A DNA stretch of 64,000 nucleotides from assembly GCA_904846145.1 (NCBI GenBank), contig CAJGZL010000001.1, positions 2,976,001-3,040,000 on the forward strand, in the 5' to 3' direction. Position 1 is the first letter of the stretch, and every line of letters begins with the position of its first letter. Shown here in pieces: positions 34,676 through 42,993 of the stretch. Both the position numbers and the translations under genes were made by a program. The notes beneath the pieces are model-generated. The model saw only the letters and a program-made list of their open reading frames with translations, was not told the DNA's origin and made no database searches. The stretch comes from Psychrobacter immobilis. GTDB lineage: Bacteria > Pseudomonadota > Gammaproteobacteria > Pseudomonadales > Moraxellaceae.

Positions 34676-34867
34676 ATGTATGTCTGTATCTGTAATGATG
34701 TAAAAGAAAAGCAAATTCAAGCGGCCATTGCCTCGGGCATTGATACGCTTAGTGGCTTAAAAGATACGTTAAATGTAGCAACCTGTTGTGGTTGTTGTGA
34801 GCCTATGGTCAATGACTACTTAGATGAGTATCATGCAAAACTCGACGTACTCGCTTACGCGGTTTAG
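34676..34867 (+). CDS. bfd: Bacterioferritin-associated ferredoxin
   Basis: A 63-residue [2Fe-2S] protein starting MYVCICNDVKEKQI, with the Bfd cysteine pattern CxC near residues 4-6 and CCGCC near 40-44. Bfd delivers electrons to the bacterioferritin haem to release stored iron. The start is ATG 34676 because CAGGAG lies 7-8 nt upstream; the upstream in-frame TTG would add eight unrelated residues. It lies just ahead of the two bacterioferritin genes and behind a Fur-box candidate, as expected for iron-starvation induction. A terminator follows at 34953-34990. Confidence 0.93.
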   Translation: MYVCICNDVKEKQIQAAIASGIDTLSGLKDTLNVATCCGCCEPMVNDYLDEYHAKLDVLAYAV

Positions 34868-35215
34868 CTATCGCTATGTGTATTACTATTTATTTGCGTT
34901 ACTGTTATAAATATTTTCTGTGTTTATAGATGACTAGTTATCCCCCTTTATTAGCCGTTCATACTCATTTAGAGTAGGGCGGTTTTTTTATGAGGTATAT
35001 TTTTTGCTTATCTATACCGCTTTTTTTTGGACTATTGTCTTTGAAATAATTTTAATCAATTGTAATTCTCAACTAATATCTCATTGCCAGTTAGCAACCG
35101 TTACAAGCCCATGGCTGGCGTGTGCTACACTAGCTATGCAAAATTATGTTTTTTATTTAGTTACAGTCATTATATTAATAAATATAGCTGATTTGTCGGC
35201 TAGGGAGTGCAGATT
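34868..35215. other. Spacer between bfd and the first bacterioferritin
   Basis: Apart from the terminator at 34953-34990 and a possible extended -10 element (TGCTACACT, 35123-35131), nothing is recognised. The -10-like site suggests the bacterioferritin genes have their own promoter. Confidence 0.4.
34953..34990 (+). terminator. Terminator of bfd
   Basis: An imperfect GC-rich stem (GCCGTTCATACTC ... GAGTAGGGCGG) is followed by T7. Confidence 0.7.
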
Positions 35216-35707
35216 ATGATAGGCAGCCAAAAAGTTATCGATTATTTAAACTTTTTAGTAGGGGGCGAGCTGGCCGCTCGTGACCAGTATTTTATCCACT
35301 CTGAGATGTATGCTGAATGGCATTATGGCAAACTATATGAGCGTATCCATCATGAGATGGAGGATGAAACCTTACATGCTCAGGCTATTATCCGCCGTAT
35401 CTTGATGCTGAGCGGCACGCCGAATATGAAAGTGAATGGCATTCACATTGGTAAAACTGTCCCAGAGATGCTTCAGCTCGATCTTGATCTTGAGTATGAG
35501 GTCCAGCAGCACCTAAAGGACGGTATTGCTCTATGTGAAGAGGAGCATGACTATGTTACTCGTGAGATGCTCGTGGTGCAATTGCGAGATACGGAAGAGG
35601 ATCACGCCCATTGGCTTGAGCAGCAGTTGCGTCTTATCGATATGATTGGTTTGCCAAGATATTTACAAAGCCAAATGGCTGAAGTACCGCCTAATCTTGA
35701 GCCATAA
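35216..35707 (+). CDS. bfr: Bacterioferritin subunit with intact ferroxidase site but no haem methionine
   Basis: A 163-residue four-helix ferritin-like protein. With ATG 35216 as start (AGGGAG 8 nt upstream) the numbering matches E. coli Bfr exactly. The diiron ligands Glu18, Glu51, His54, the Glu94 equivalent (residue 93), Glu127 and His130 are all present. The haem-axial Met52 is Thr ([10 protein letters not shown]). It should oxidise and mineralise iron but cannot bind haem in the normal way by itself. It pairs with the next gene, which has the reverse defect, so a mixed 24-mer is likely. The upstream in-frame GTG (35207) would add three residues and is less likely. Confidence 0.92.
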   Translation: MIGSQKVIDYLNFLVGGELAARDQYFIHSEMYAEWHYGKLYERIHHEMEDETLHAQAIIRRILMLSGTPNMKVNGIHIGKTVPEMLQLDLDLEYEVQQHLKDGIALCEEEHDYVTREMLVVQLRDTEEDHAHWLEQQLRLIDMIGLPRYLQSQMAEVPPNLEP

Positions 35708-35825
35708 TTTTAGAGAGTAGCTCACCGTTAGATATTATAAGATACGCCAAAAGCTACCGCGTTGACCTATTATATTCATAGGTAGCTACAGCTGGATTAG
35801 AATAAAATTATAAGAGGCAATAACT

Positions 35826-36302
35826 ATGAAAGGTGATAGAGAAGTTATTCAGGCACTCAATAAAGTGTTAGGTCAGTCACTAATTGCGATTAATCAATAC
35901 TTTTTGCATGCTCGTATTGCACGCCATTGGGGACTTGAAAAGTTAAATGATAATTTTTATAAGCAGTCGATTGCTGAGATGAAATGGTCGGATGACTTAA
36001 TCGGACGTGTATTACTGCTGGGTGGACTGCCTAACTTGCAAGAATTAGGTAAGATGTTTATTGCAGAGGATGTGGCTGAGATGATCGATTGTAACTTACG
36101 CTTAGAGAAGCAAAAGTTCGACATCATTACTGATGCTATTGCGCTTTGTGAGCAGCATAAAGACTATGTATCTCGTGCGCTAATCGTTGAGCTCAAAGAT
36201 GGTAATGAAGAGTACGATGATTGGCTCGATACTCAACGAGATCTCATCGAAGATTTAGGAATACAGAACTATATCCAAGCGCAAATGGATGATGCGTCTT
36301 AA
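35826..36302 (+). CDS. bfr: Bacterioferritin subunit with haem methionine but degenerate ferroxidase site
   Basis: A 158-residue bacterioferritin starting MKGDREVIQALNKVLG. The haem ligand Met52 is kept (IAEMKW), as are Glu51 and Glu94. Four of the six ferroxidase ligands are altered: Glu18 to Ser, His54 to Trp, Glu127 to Asn and His130 to Tyr. It should be unable to oxidise iron on its own and probably serves as the haem-binding, electron-accepting subunit for Bfd. It lies 118 bp after the ferroxidase-type subunit, in the same direction, and ends with a terminator shared with the convergent transporter gene. RBS AAGAGG lies upstream of the ATG. Confidence 0.92.
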   Translation: MKGDREVIQALNKVLGQSLIAINQYFLHARIARHWGLEKLNDNFYKQSIAEMKWSDDLIGRVLLLGGLPNLQELGKMFIAEDVAEMIDCNLRLEKQKFDIITDAIALCEQHKDYVSRALIVELKDGNEEYDDWLDTQRDLIEDLGIQNYIQAQMDDAS

Positions 36303-36347
36303 TAAATACTAGATGGTTTAAGAAATACTAGATGGTTTAAGATTACT

Positions 36348-36410
36348 CTTAACATTAAAAAGCCAACATCAGATTTAATCCCTGTGTTGGCTTTTTAATG
36401 TTAAATGGTA
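36348..36410. terminator. Bidirectional terminator between bacterioferritin and the MFS gene
   Basis: TTAACATTAAAAAGCCAACA and TGTTGGCTTTTTAATGTTAA form a long stem around a loop of about 14 nt, at the junction of convergent genes. Confidence 0.9.
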
Positions 36411-36426
36411 TGAGGTTATTTTACTA

Positions 36427-37803
36427 TTAATATAAGCCGCGACCATCTTCGGGTTTTAAACGTAAAAAATACAATCCCGATAAAATAGTGAGAATACCTA
36501 ATAACCAGTAGGTCGTCTGAAAGGCAGCTAAGTTATCAAGTCCAAAGCGCTCGCGTAATAAGTTAAGCATTGCCGCGCCAAAAGCAATACCAAAACTAAT
36601 AGCTAATTGCTGATTCACCGCCATAAGACTATTGCCACTACTAGTCTGAGCCCCTTGCAGATCACCGATAGTAATCGTGTTCATCGCGCTAAACTGTAGC
36701 GAATTACAAGCGCCCATTATAGTCAATAACGGTATAAAACATAGCCACTGCGAGGCATCATTGAATTGTGCCAGCAGGATAATGAGTATGCCTAATAATA
36801 AAGTATTATAAACCAGCACCTTGCGATAGCTATAGCGCTGAATAAGCTTACTGACAAAAGGCTTGACGCCTATAGCACCGACAGCGATAGGTGCGAGCAG
36901 CCAACCTGCCTGCGATGGTGAATACTCGAAGACAACTTGTAGCAACAGCGGTAGCAAAAACGGCACAGCACTGATGCCAAGACGGGTAAATAAGTTACCG
37001 GTAATACCGATGCGAAAGGTACGAATATTAAAAAGACTGAGCGGAAATAGCGGCGCTTGTCGTCGCCTCGCATGCCAGATATAGGCTCCTAGCAGCGTTG
37101 AGGCTACTACAGCTAAGAGCAAGCCATACATGGCACGCCCAGGTTGCGCACCAAATTCAACGGCAAGCGTAAAGCCACAAGCGGCTGCGGCAAACAATAA
37201 AAATCCCGTCCAATCCAGTCGTTTGGTATCTTCGAAGATAGCAGGAACTAATCTTTTGGCGACGACAAAACCAAAAATACCCATCGGTATATTAATCAAA
37301 AATATCCAATGCCAGCTGGCATATTGTACCAAATAGCCACCGAGCAGTGGGCCAACCAAAGGTGCAATAAGGGCTGGAATCACCGCAAAATTCATCACCG
37401 TTAATAGCTGATTGCGTGGATAGGACTTGACCAAAATTAGGCGAGCAACAGGCGTCATCATAGCGCCACCAATAGCTTGCACGATACGCGAACCTACTAG
37501 TAAATCTAACGTTGGCGAGGCGGCGCACAGCAGTGAGCCGATACAGAAGATGACAATCGCACTCAAAAACACCCGACGGGTACCGTATTTGTCTGCCAAA
37601 AACCCACTAATAGGAATAAAGATTGCCAAGGTTAGCGCATAGCTAATAACAGCCCACTGCATCTTGAGTGGCGACTCCCCTAAGGCTTGCGCCATCTGCG
37701 GCAAGGAGGTATTTAAGATAGTGGCATCCAAAATCTGCATAAATAGCGCTACTGCTAACACGTACGGCAGGTATTTGGTTTGGGTTGCGCTTAGCATTAC
37801 CAT
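36427..37803 (-). CDS. MFS multidrug-type efflux transporter, DHA2 family (MdtD/EmrB-like)
   Basis: A 458-residue integral membrane protein with about 13-14 transmembrane segments. It carries DHA2 markers: LDATILNTSLPQMAQALGES (motif D1, about residues 26-45), GFLADKYGTRRVFLSA (motif A) and GSRIVQAIGGAMMTPVARLI (motif C-like). These proteins export drugs or metabolites by proton antiport. The first Met pair (MVMLSATQ) leaves two start choices, 37803 or 37797. No regulator or membrane-fusion partner is next to it. Confidence 0.87.
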   Translation of the reverse strand: MVMLSATQTKYLPYVLAVALFMQILDATILNTSLPQMAQALGESPLKMQWAVISYALTLAIFIPISGFLADKYGTRRVFLSAIVIFCIGSLLCAASPTLDLLVGSRIVQAIGGAMMTPVARLILVKSYPRNQLLTVMNFAVIPALIAPLVGPLLGGYLVQYASWHWIFLINIPMGIFGFVVAKRLVPAIFEDTKRLDWTGFLLFAAAACGFTLAVEFGAQPGRAMYGLLLAVVASTLLGAYIWHARRRQAPLFPLSLFNIRTFRIGITGNLFTRLGISAVPFLLPLLLQVVFEYSPSQAGWLLAPIAVGAIGVKPFVSKLIQRYSYRKVLVYNTLLLGILIILLAQFNDASQWLCFIPLLTIMGACNSLQFSAMNTITIGDLQGAQTSSGNSLMAVNQQLAISFGIAFGAAMLNLLRERFGLDNLAAFQTTYWLLGILTILSGLYFLRLKPEDGRGLY

Positions 37804-38077
37804 AGAGCTTTTACCATGAGAGCCTTGAACATAAATTTTAGCCTATCGTTTTGATTTGTATAACTACTGATTCATACAGCTACTGATATTGATGCGCTTA
37901 GTATAAGAACAACCTCAAGATAATAAAAGAGAAACCCTATGATAAGCAGTGATGAGTACAGATTAATAAGAGATACATTGATTACACGAAACCGCTTTAT
38001 CAAGCTGGCGTGCTCTCGCTATAGTGTAGGCACCGAAAATCAAACCAATAACTGAACGATTAACAATAGGATGCTTT

Positions 38078-38908
38078 ATGACGGCTAACAAAGATCAGAC
38101 ACCAAGTAATGAGTATACACCGCCTAAGATTTGGACTAACGACAAAGAGAACGGAGGAAAGTTTGCAAGCACTAATAGCCCGACGGCAGGCACGCGCCAT
38201 GAGCAAACGCTACCCGTAGGCGATGCGCCACTACAACTGTATTCGCTCAACACGCCTAATGGCGTCAAAGTCAATATTTTGTTAGAAGAGTTGAGCGAGC
38301 TGGGTATAAAAGCGGCCGCTTATGATGCCTATAAGATAGACATCTCTGAGGGTGATCAGTTTGGCTCTGACTTTGTCGCTATCAACCCTAACTCAAAGAT
38401 TCCCGCCTTGGTTGATTATTCTAATAAGAATGAGCCGATACAACTGTTTGAGTCAGGGTCTATTCTATTATATTTAGCCGAGAAGTTCGAAAAGTTTATA
38501 CCAATGCAGCAAGGGTCTAAACGCGCCAATTGTCTATCTTGGCTAATGTGGCAGATGGGTAGCGCGCCTTATCTAGGGGGTGGCTTTGGTCACTTTTATG
38601 CTTATGCGCCAGAGCCTATGGAGTATCCAATTAACCGCTTTACTATGGAGACCAAACGGCAAATGGATGTTCTCAATAAGCATCTAGAGCACACTACCTA
38701 TATGTGCGGCGATACTGAAGCGGACTACACTATTGCCGATATTATTATTTGGGCATGGTACGGTCAGCTAGCGCTAGGTAAGCTATATGACGCTGGCGAG
38801 TTCTTGCAAGTTGACAGTTATCAGCACTTGCAACGCTGGGCAAAACTGATAGCCAAGCGCCCCGCAGTACAGCGAGCAGTAGACTTAGAGCTGAAACCTA
38901 TCAGCTAA
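38078..38908 (+). CDS. yghU: YghU-like glutathione S-transferase (disulfide-bond oxidoreductase)
   Basis: A 276-residue GST. After a polar N-terminal extension, the thioredoxin-fold domain begins at LQLYSLNTPNGVKVNILLEE; the TPNG motif is that of the Nu-class YghU/YfcG enzymes, which bind two glutathiones and reduce disulfides or organic peroxides. The middle ESGSILLYLAEKFEKFIP and C-terminal helical domain (CLSWLMWQMGSAPYLGGGFG) are family-typical. Close in length to E. coli YghU (288). It is transcribed alone with a terminator at 38949-38990. Confidence 0.88.
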   Translation: MTANKDQTPSNEYTPPKIWTNDKENGGKFASTNSPTAGTRHEQTLPVGDAPLQLYSLNTPNGVKVNILLEELSELGIKAAAYDAYKIDISEGDQFGSDFVAINPNSKIPALVDYSNKNEPIQLFESGSILLYLAEKFEKFIPMQQGSKRANCLSWLMWQMGSAPYLGGGFGHFYAYAPEPMEYPINRFTMETKRQMDVLNKHLEHTTYMCGDTEADYTIADIIIWAWYGQLALGKLYDAGEFLQVDSYQHLQRWAKLIAKRPAVQRAVDLELKPIS

Positions 38909-38948
38909 TAGATAGCAGTCCTAATAAATAAGGTTTAAATGAATAATC

Positions 38949-38990
38949 AAGCCAATAGAAAAAAATCTGTTGGCTTTTTCTATTGGCTTA
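38949..38990 (+). terminator. Terminator of the YghU-like gene
   Basis: AAGCCAATAGAAAAA and TTTTTCTATTGGCTT form a 15-bp stem around AATCTGTTGGC. Confidence 0.8.
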
Positions 38991-39185
38991 TTGGTAGTAA
39001 CTAACGGATGAATAGACAATATGTGGTTATAAGTGGGATTTACTAAAGCATTTACAAAATGATACTTTGATACAATAGGTAGAAACACTACTAGTTTATG
39101 CTATTAAGGCTGATATTTACGGGCTAGTAATTGCATAATTACGGCTCTGCATAGCACTTAATAGGCAATAAAGTGAGTACTAACT

Positions 39186-40382
39186 ATGAGTAAATCATTT
39201 CAATCTATCTCAGCACCCTTATTTGCAAAAATTAAAAGTAGTGGCATGACACGCGCTAAAAAATTCGATATAAGTTCACCTAAAATGAAAAATAATTTGA
39301 AATTTGATAATACAAAAAGTAAGTTTTTAGGCTCATCTATCGTATTCATAAGTGCGATAGCCATAAGTCCAGCCAGCTATGCCGCTAGTCCTGTTGAATA
39401 TACTAATAAGGATTGGCAAGTGGTTTGTGATAATACCCGTACTTGTCGTATGGCAGGGTATCAAGCTGATATTAACAGCGACTTTGCCGCATCAATATTA
39501 TTAACTCGCCCAGCAGGTGCTAATGCTGAGGTGACAGGTGAGATTAAGCTCGGTGGTGATAATAAAGGCTCTAATAAAGCCTTGCTAGAATTGGGTAATC
39601 GTCATCGCGTGGCGCTGTTTATCAATGGTAAGGATCTAGGCGAGACCACACCTTCATCGTTAGGGGCAGGTTATGCCAAGCTTAGCAGTACACAAGTGAG
39701 TGCATTACTAGCATCGCTGACCAAATCCAGCAATATTGAGCTGGTCGTACGTAACTCACGCTGGCAAGTGTCTGATAAAGGGGCTACCGCGGTCATGCTA
39801 AAAGCTGATGCGGCGCAAGGGCGAGTTGGTACAGCCAGCGCTTTAGTCAATGCTAACGCTAACAAGTCTAATAGTGGTGTACTGGCTCCTAAAGAGGCAC
39901 CGCAACTGCAGTTAGTGACGCCTGAGCAGGTCGCTAATGTCAATAGTAATAAAGGCTTTAGCCTAAAATCCTCACAGCTTAGCGCTATGATGCAAAGCAC
40001 AGTGGACGACTCTACTAGCGAGTGCCCAAAGCTTACTAATAAGACCCCATGGAAAGTCAATCGTCTCAATAGTACGCAGCTCTTGGCACAGCATAGTTGC
40101 TGGTCTGGCGCTTATAATAGCGGTGAGGGTATGTGGGTTATCAACGATCGCGCTCCCTTTGATCCTAAGCTGGTCACCACAAGCGCTACTAGTTACGATA
40201 GAGGCGTTATCAGCTCTACTCAAAAGGGGCGAGGTATTGGCGATTGTACAGCGACCACTGAGTGGGTCTGGACAGGCAAAAGCTTTGATAAGAGTTATTC
40301 GGGGACGACGGGGCTGTGTCGCTCGGTCGCAGATGGCGGTGCATGGAAGCTCCCTACTTATGTGACGGATGTAAAACGCTAA
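39186..40382 (+). CDS. DUF1176 domain exported protein
   Basis: A 398-residue protein matching the DUF1176 family: a W/C-containing segment after the signal (NKDWQVVCDNTRTCRMAGYQ), a bacterial-specific LLTRPAG stretch, and C-terminal LWxLGCWxGAYNxG-like LLAQHSCWSGAYNSGEGMWV. Cysteines recur in pairs, fitting an oxidised periplasmic protein. The signal peptide (FLGSSIVFISAIAISPASYA) starts about 48 residues in if ATG 39186 is used. An in-frame ATG at 39285 gives a normal-length leader and may be the real start. Function of the family is unknown. Confidence 0.8.
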   Translation: MSKSFQSISAPLFAKIKSSGMTRAKKFDISSPKMKNNLKFDNTKSKFLGSSIVFISAIAISPASYAASPVEYTNKDWQVVCDNTRTCRMAGYQADINSDFAASILLTRPAGANAEVTGEIKLGGDNKGSNKALLELGNRHRVALFINGKDLGETTPSSLGAGYAKLSSTQVSALLASLTKSSNIELVVRNSRWQVSDKGATAVMLKADAAQGRVGTASALVNANANKSNSGVLAPKEAPQLQLVTPEQVANVNSNKGFSLKSSQLSAMMQSTVDDSTSECPKLTNKTPWKVNRLNSTQLLAQHSCWSGAYNSGEGMWVINDRAPFDPKLVTTSATSYDRGVISSTQKGRGIGDCTATTEWVWTGKSFDKSYSGTTGLCRSVADGGAWKLPTYVTDVKR

Positions 40383-40499
40383 TAGCTATAAAAATAGGCG
40401 ATAGCCTTTATTAAATGTGTCGTAAAAATATCTTTATCAGATAAGACAAAGCTTAATTTATCATTAGTCCAAAAATAAATAATATTATTATAATTGTTG

Positions 40500-40508
40500 T
40501 GCTATACT
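40500..40508 (+). promoter_or_regulatory. Extended -10 promoter candidate for the helicase gene
   Basis: TGCTATACT is an extended -10 hexamer (TGnTATACT) in an AT-rich tract with no good -35. Transcription would start near 40515. Confidence 0.5.
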
Positions 40509-40798
40509 ACGTCGCCACGAAAGCTTTGCTTACGTGAATTATGAGATTGATAACATCGCCTGCGATTTTGAGCCTAGGATGGCTGAGAGTAATTGTTGCC
40601 GATGATTTTGTGTACTTAAATAACTCATTATTGAATAACTAGAATAGTGTTATTTTTGACTCATATCTTATCTACTGGTTCCATTCAAAACCAGATTGGT
40701 TGTCGTTTGCAGTTATCAGCTTTGGACAAAGCTGAATAAAGTGGCAAGCGCAAGCAAGGATGAGACACTCGGCACTACCACCAAAATACGCCAGATAG

Positions 40799-40840
40799 CA
40801 CCCTGCGCTTTTATTGAGCATTCAATAGAAGCGCAGGGTG
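40799..40840 (+). promoter_or_regulatory. 19-bp hairpin in the helicase 5' leader
   Basis: CACCCTGCGCTTTTATTGA (40799-40817) pairs with TCAATAGAAGCGCAGGGTG (40822-40840) across a GCAT loop with one G-U pair. No T run follows, so it is not an intrinsic terminator. It lies 70 nt before the start codon. Confidence 0.7.
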
Positions 40841-40910
40841 AATGAGCGGTTATCAGTGGTAGGCAACAAGTACGCTGAATTTACAGCGGCTTACTCTACC
40901 AAGGATTCTC

Positions 40911-42602
40911 ATGACTGACATCTTATCTACTATCGCCGCTCAAAACGGTATCATCGAAGAAACTACTACTGTAAATTCAGACACTGCTGTACAAGCTACT
41001 TCTGAAGCCGAGTCTACAGAAGATCAAGTCACTTTTTCTGAACTTGACATCGCAAAGCCGATCCTTACCGCGCTTGAGCGTAGTGGCTATACCCACCCAA
41101 CGCCTATTCAAGCACAAGCGATTCCTTTTGCTCTACAAGGTCGTGACTTACTACTTTCAGCACAAACAGGTAGCGGTAAAACAGCGGCATTCGTCATTCC
41201 AGTATTGGATCGTTTAAGCCGTGCGACTAGCTTTGATAAATTAACCAAAGCCCTTATCTTAACGCCAACGCGTGAGCTTGCTCAGCAGGTTCATGATAGC
41301 GTACGCACTTATTCGAAAGATATGCGTGGTTTATTCTGTGTGCCATTAGTCGGTGGCGCTCCTTATAACGGTCAGATTACCGCGCTCAAAAAAGGCGTCC
41401 AAGTTATTGTTGCAACGCCTGGTCGTCTGCTTGACCATATCAATGCTGGTCGCGTTGACTTATCAAACCTTGAAGTACTAGTACTTGATGAAGCGGATCG
41501 TATGCTAGATATGGGTTTTGCTGATGATATCAGTGATATCCTAAAAGCAGCTCCTACTAATCGTCAGACTATTATGTGCTCGGCTACTTGGGATGGTCCT
41601 GTTGGCAAGATTGCCGCGACTTTCACTAACAATCCTGAGCGCGTTGCTATCAAAGTAGAATCGGCTCATATCGATGAGACAGTCTATTATTGTGATGATT
41701 TCAATCATAAAAACAAAATCTTAGACAAAATCGTTTGTGAAAAGGACGTTGATCAAGTGATCATCTTTGCCGCCACTAAACGCAGCACTGAAAAACTAGC
41801 TAAGCAATTACAAGATGACGGCCACAAAGCCAGCTTCTTACATGGTGACTTGCCACAAAGCAAGCGTAACCGCATCGTGCAAGACTTACGTAATGGTAAA
41901 TGCAAGATTTTAGTCGCCACTGATGTTGCTGCTCGTGGTCTTGACGTTCCAGCTTTATCACATGTTATCAACTATGATTTACCACGCCAAACTGAAGATT
42001 ACGTCCATCGTATCGGTCGTTGTGGTCGTGCGGGCCGTAGTGGTGTTGCTATTAACTTATGTAGCATGGATGATCGTCCACAGCTCAATGCAATCAATCG
42101 TTATTTGAATCGCAAAATGGAAGTGTCTGTGATCGAAGGCTTAGAGCCGAAGAAGACTTATGTACCAAGTGAGAATAAAGGTAATGGTCGCGGCCGTGGT
42201 CGTGGACGCTCAAATGGCGGTGGTGGTAATGGCCAAGGCCGTGGTCGCTCGACTGGTGGCGGTTATCAAGGTAAGCCTGAAAATGCTCGCGGTCGCTCAG
42301 GTGACAGTAGCAAAGGTACAGGTCAACGCGCCAGCAACGATAGTGGCTATCAAGGCCAAAGTGCTGGCAAGCCACGCGATTCATCAGGCAAGCCTAATGA
42401 TCGCTTCGGTGGTAAGCCGTATCAAGGTAAGCGTACTGGCGGTCCTAGCCGTGGTGATAGCGCTGGTGTTCCACGCGGTGAGCGCGCTGCAACAGGTCGT
42501 GGTCGTCCAAGTGGCAGCCAAGGTCGTCCAGCCAATCGCTCAGACAGCGGCAACCGTGGCCAAGGTCGCTCAAGCGGTGGCAACCGTGGTAACAATTCGT
42601 AA
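40911..42602 (+). CDS. DEAD-box ATP-dependent RNA helicase with RGG-rich tail
   Basis: A 563-residue helicase. The Q motif and F are in FSELDIAKPILTALERSGY and PTPIQAQAIP, motif I AQTGSGKTAAF, Ia PTRELAQQ, II VLDEADRMLDMGF, III SAT, V ATDVAARGLDVP and VI HRIGRCGRAGR. Residues from about 420 on are a low-complexity Gly/Arg/Ser/Asn tail of RGRGR and GGG repeats, a likely RNA-binding region. Closest in layout to RhlE/SrmB/CsdA-type enzymes that remodel ribosomal and cold-stabilised RNA. A good RBS (AAGGA) precedes ATG 40911. The long leader suggests cold or autoregulation. Confidence 0.93.
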   Translation: MTDILSTIAAQNGIIEETTTVNSDTAVQATSEAESTEDQVTFSELDIAKPILTALERSGYTHPTPIQAQAIPFALQGRDLLLSAQTGSGKTAAFVIPVLDRLSRATSFDKLTKALILTPTRELAQQVHDSVRTYSKDMRGLFCVPLVGGAPYNGQITALKKGVQVIVATPGRLLDHINAGRVDLSNLEVLVLDEADRMLDMGFADDISDILKAAPTNRQTIMCSATWDGPVGKIAATFTNNPERVAIKVESAHIDETVYYCDDFNHKNKILDKIVCEKDVDQVIIFAATKRSTEKLAKQLQDDGHKASFLHGDLPQSKRNRIVQDLRNGKCKILVATDVAARGLDVPALSHVINYDLPRQTEDYVHRIGRCGRAGRSGVAINLCSMDDRPQLNAINRYLNRKMEVSVIEGLEPKKTYVPSENKGNGRGRGRGRSNGGGGNGQGRGRSTGGGYQGKPENARGRSGDSSKGTGQRASNDSGYQGQSAGKPRDSSGKPNDRFGGKPYQGKRTGGPSRGDSAGVPRGERAATGRGRPSGSQGRPANRSDSGNRGQGRSSGGNRGNNS

Positions 42603-42670
42603 GATGCTTAATAAAGCAGTAGTCAATACTCAAAGCTCGCTCTTAAGATAATTATCTAAAGCCAGCTTTG

Positions 42671-42705
42671 AAAAAAAGCCAGATACTTGTTATCTGGCTT
42701 TTTTG
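42671..42705 (+). terminator. Terminator of the DEAD-box helicase gene
   Basis: AAAAAAAGCCAGATA-(cttgt)-TATCTGGCTTTTTT hairpin with T6. Confidence 0.92.
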
Positions 42706-42784
42706 TGTTTCGATTTAAGTGAAATCTATAAAATTTATTCTTCTATATATGTTTTTAAATGATAGCTCTGTTTACATGTTCCAT

Positions 42785-42862
42785 GGGTTACCCCACGCTT
42801 ATCTGAAACAAATTTCTGGTGTGGTGTGGTGTAGGGTGCGGTTAGCGCAGCGTAACCCACCA
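42785..42862. repeat. Intergenic repeat-like patch with dyad ends
   Basis: GGGTTACCCCACGCT at one end and AGCGCAGCGTAACCC at the other make an imperfect inverted repeat around a GTGGT triplication. A weaker relative (GTAGGGTGC and AACCCAC halves, inverted) is at about 50425-50500. Possibly a dispersed palindromic element. Confidence 0.35.
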
Positions 42863-42993
42863 TTTATTTACGTTAGGATAATAAACTAGCAGATTGAGAC
42901 TCATATTTTTTAAGCCCTCATAAGTTTGTCTGTATAATCATTTTTTGATTCGATAGTATTATCAAATGTTAATAAGCGAGATTTCTAATACTC

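Larger units (their letters stand above)
40383..40910. other. Long leader region of the DEAD-box helicase gene
   Basis: A 528-bp spacer. An extended -10 element at 40500-40508 predicts a leader of about 395 nt before the helicase start. It contains small dyads (ATCGC-CT-GCGAT near 40555) and a 19-bp hairpin at 40799-40840. Long structured leaders are typical of cold-induced RNA helicase and chaperone mRNAs, so post-transcriptional control is likely. Confidence 0.6.
42603..42993. other. Spacer with terminator and GC-rich repeat relic
   Basis: Holds the helicase terminator (42671-42705) and a GC-rich patch with GTAGGGTGCGGTTAGCGCAG and terminal GGGTTAC/GTAACCC dyad halves (42785-42862). The patch resembles short intergenic repeats. 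Nothing else is recognised. Confidence 0.5.

Noticed and set aside
42094..42651. Long frames in other phases across the helicase RGG tail (Val/Ala-rich or His-rich).
   Set aside because: They are products of the repetitive GC-rich coding sequence; the helicase frame explains it.
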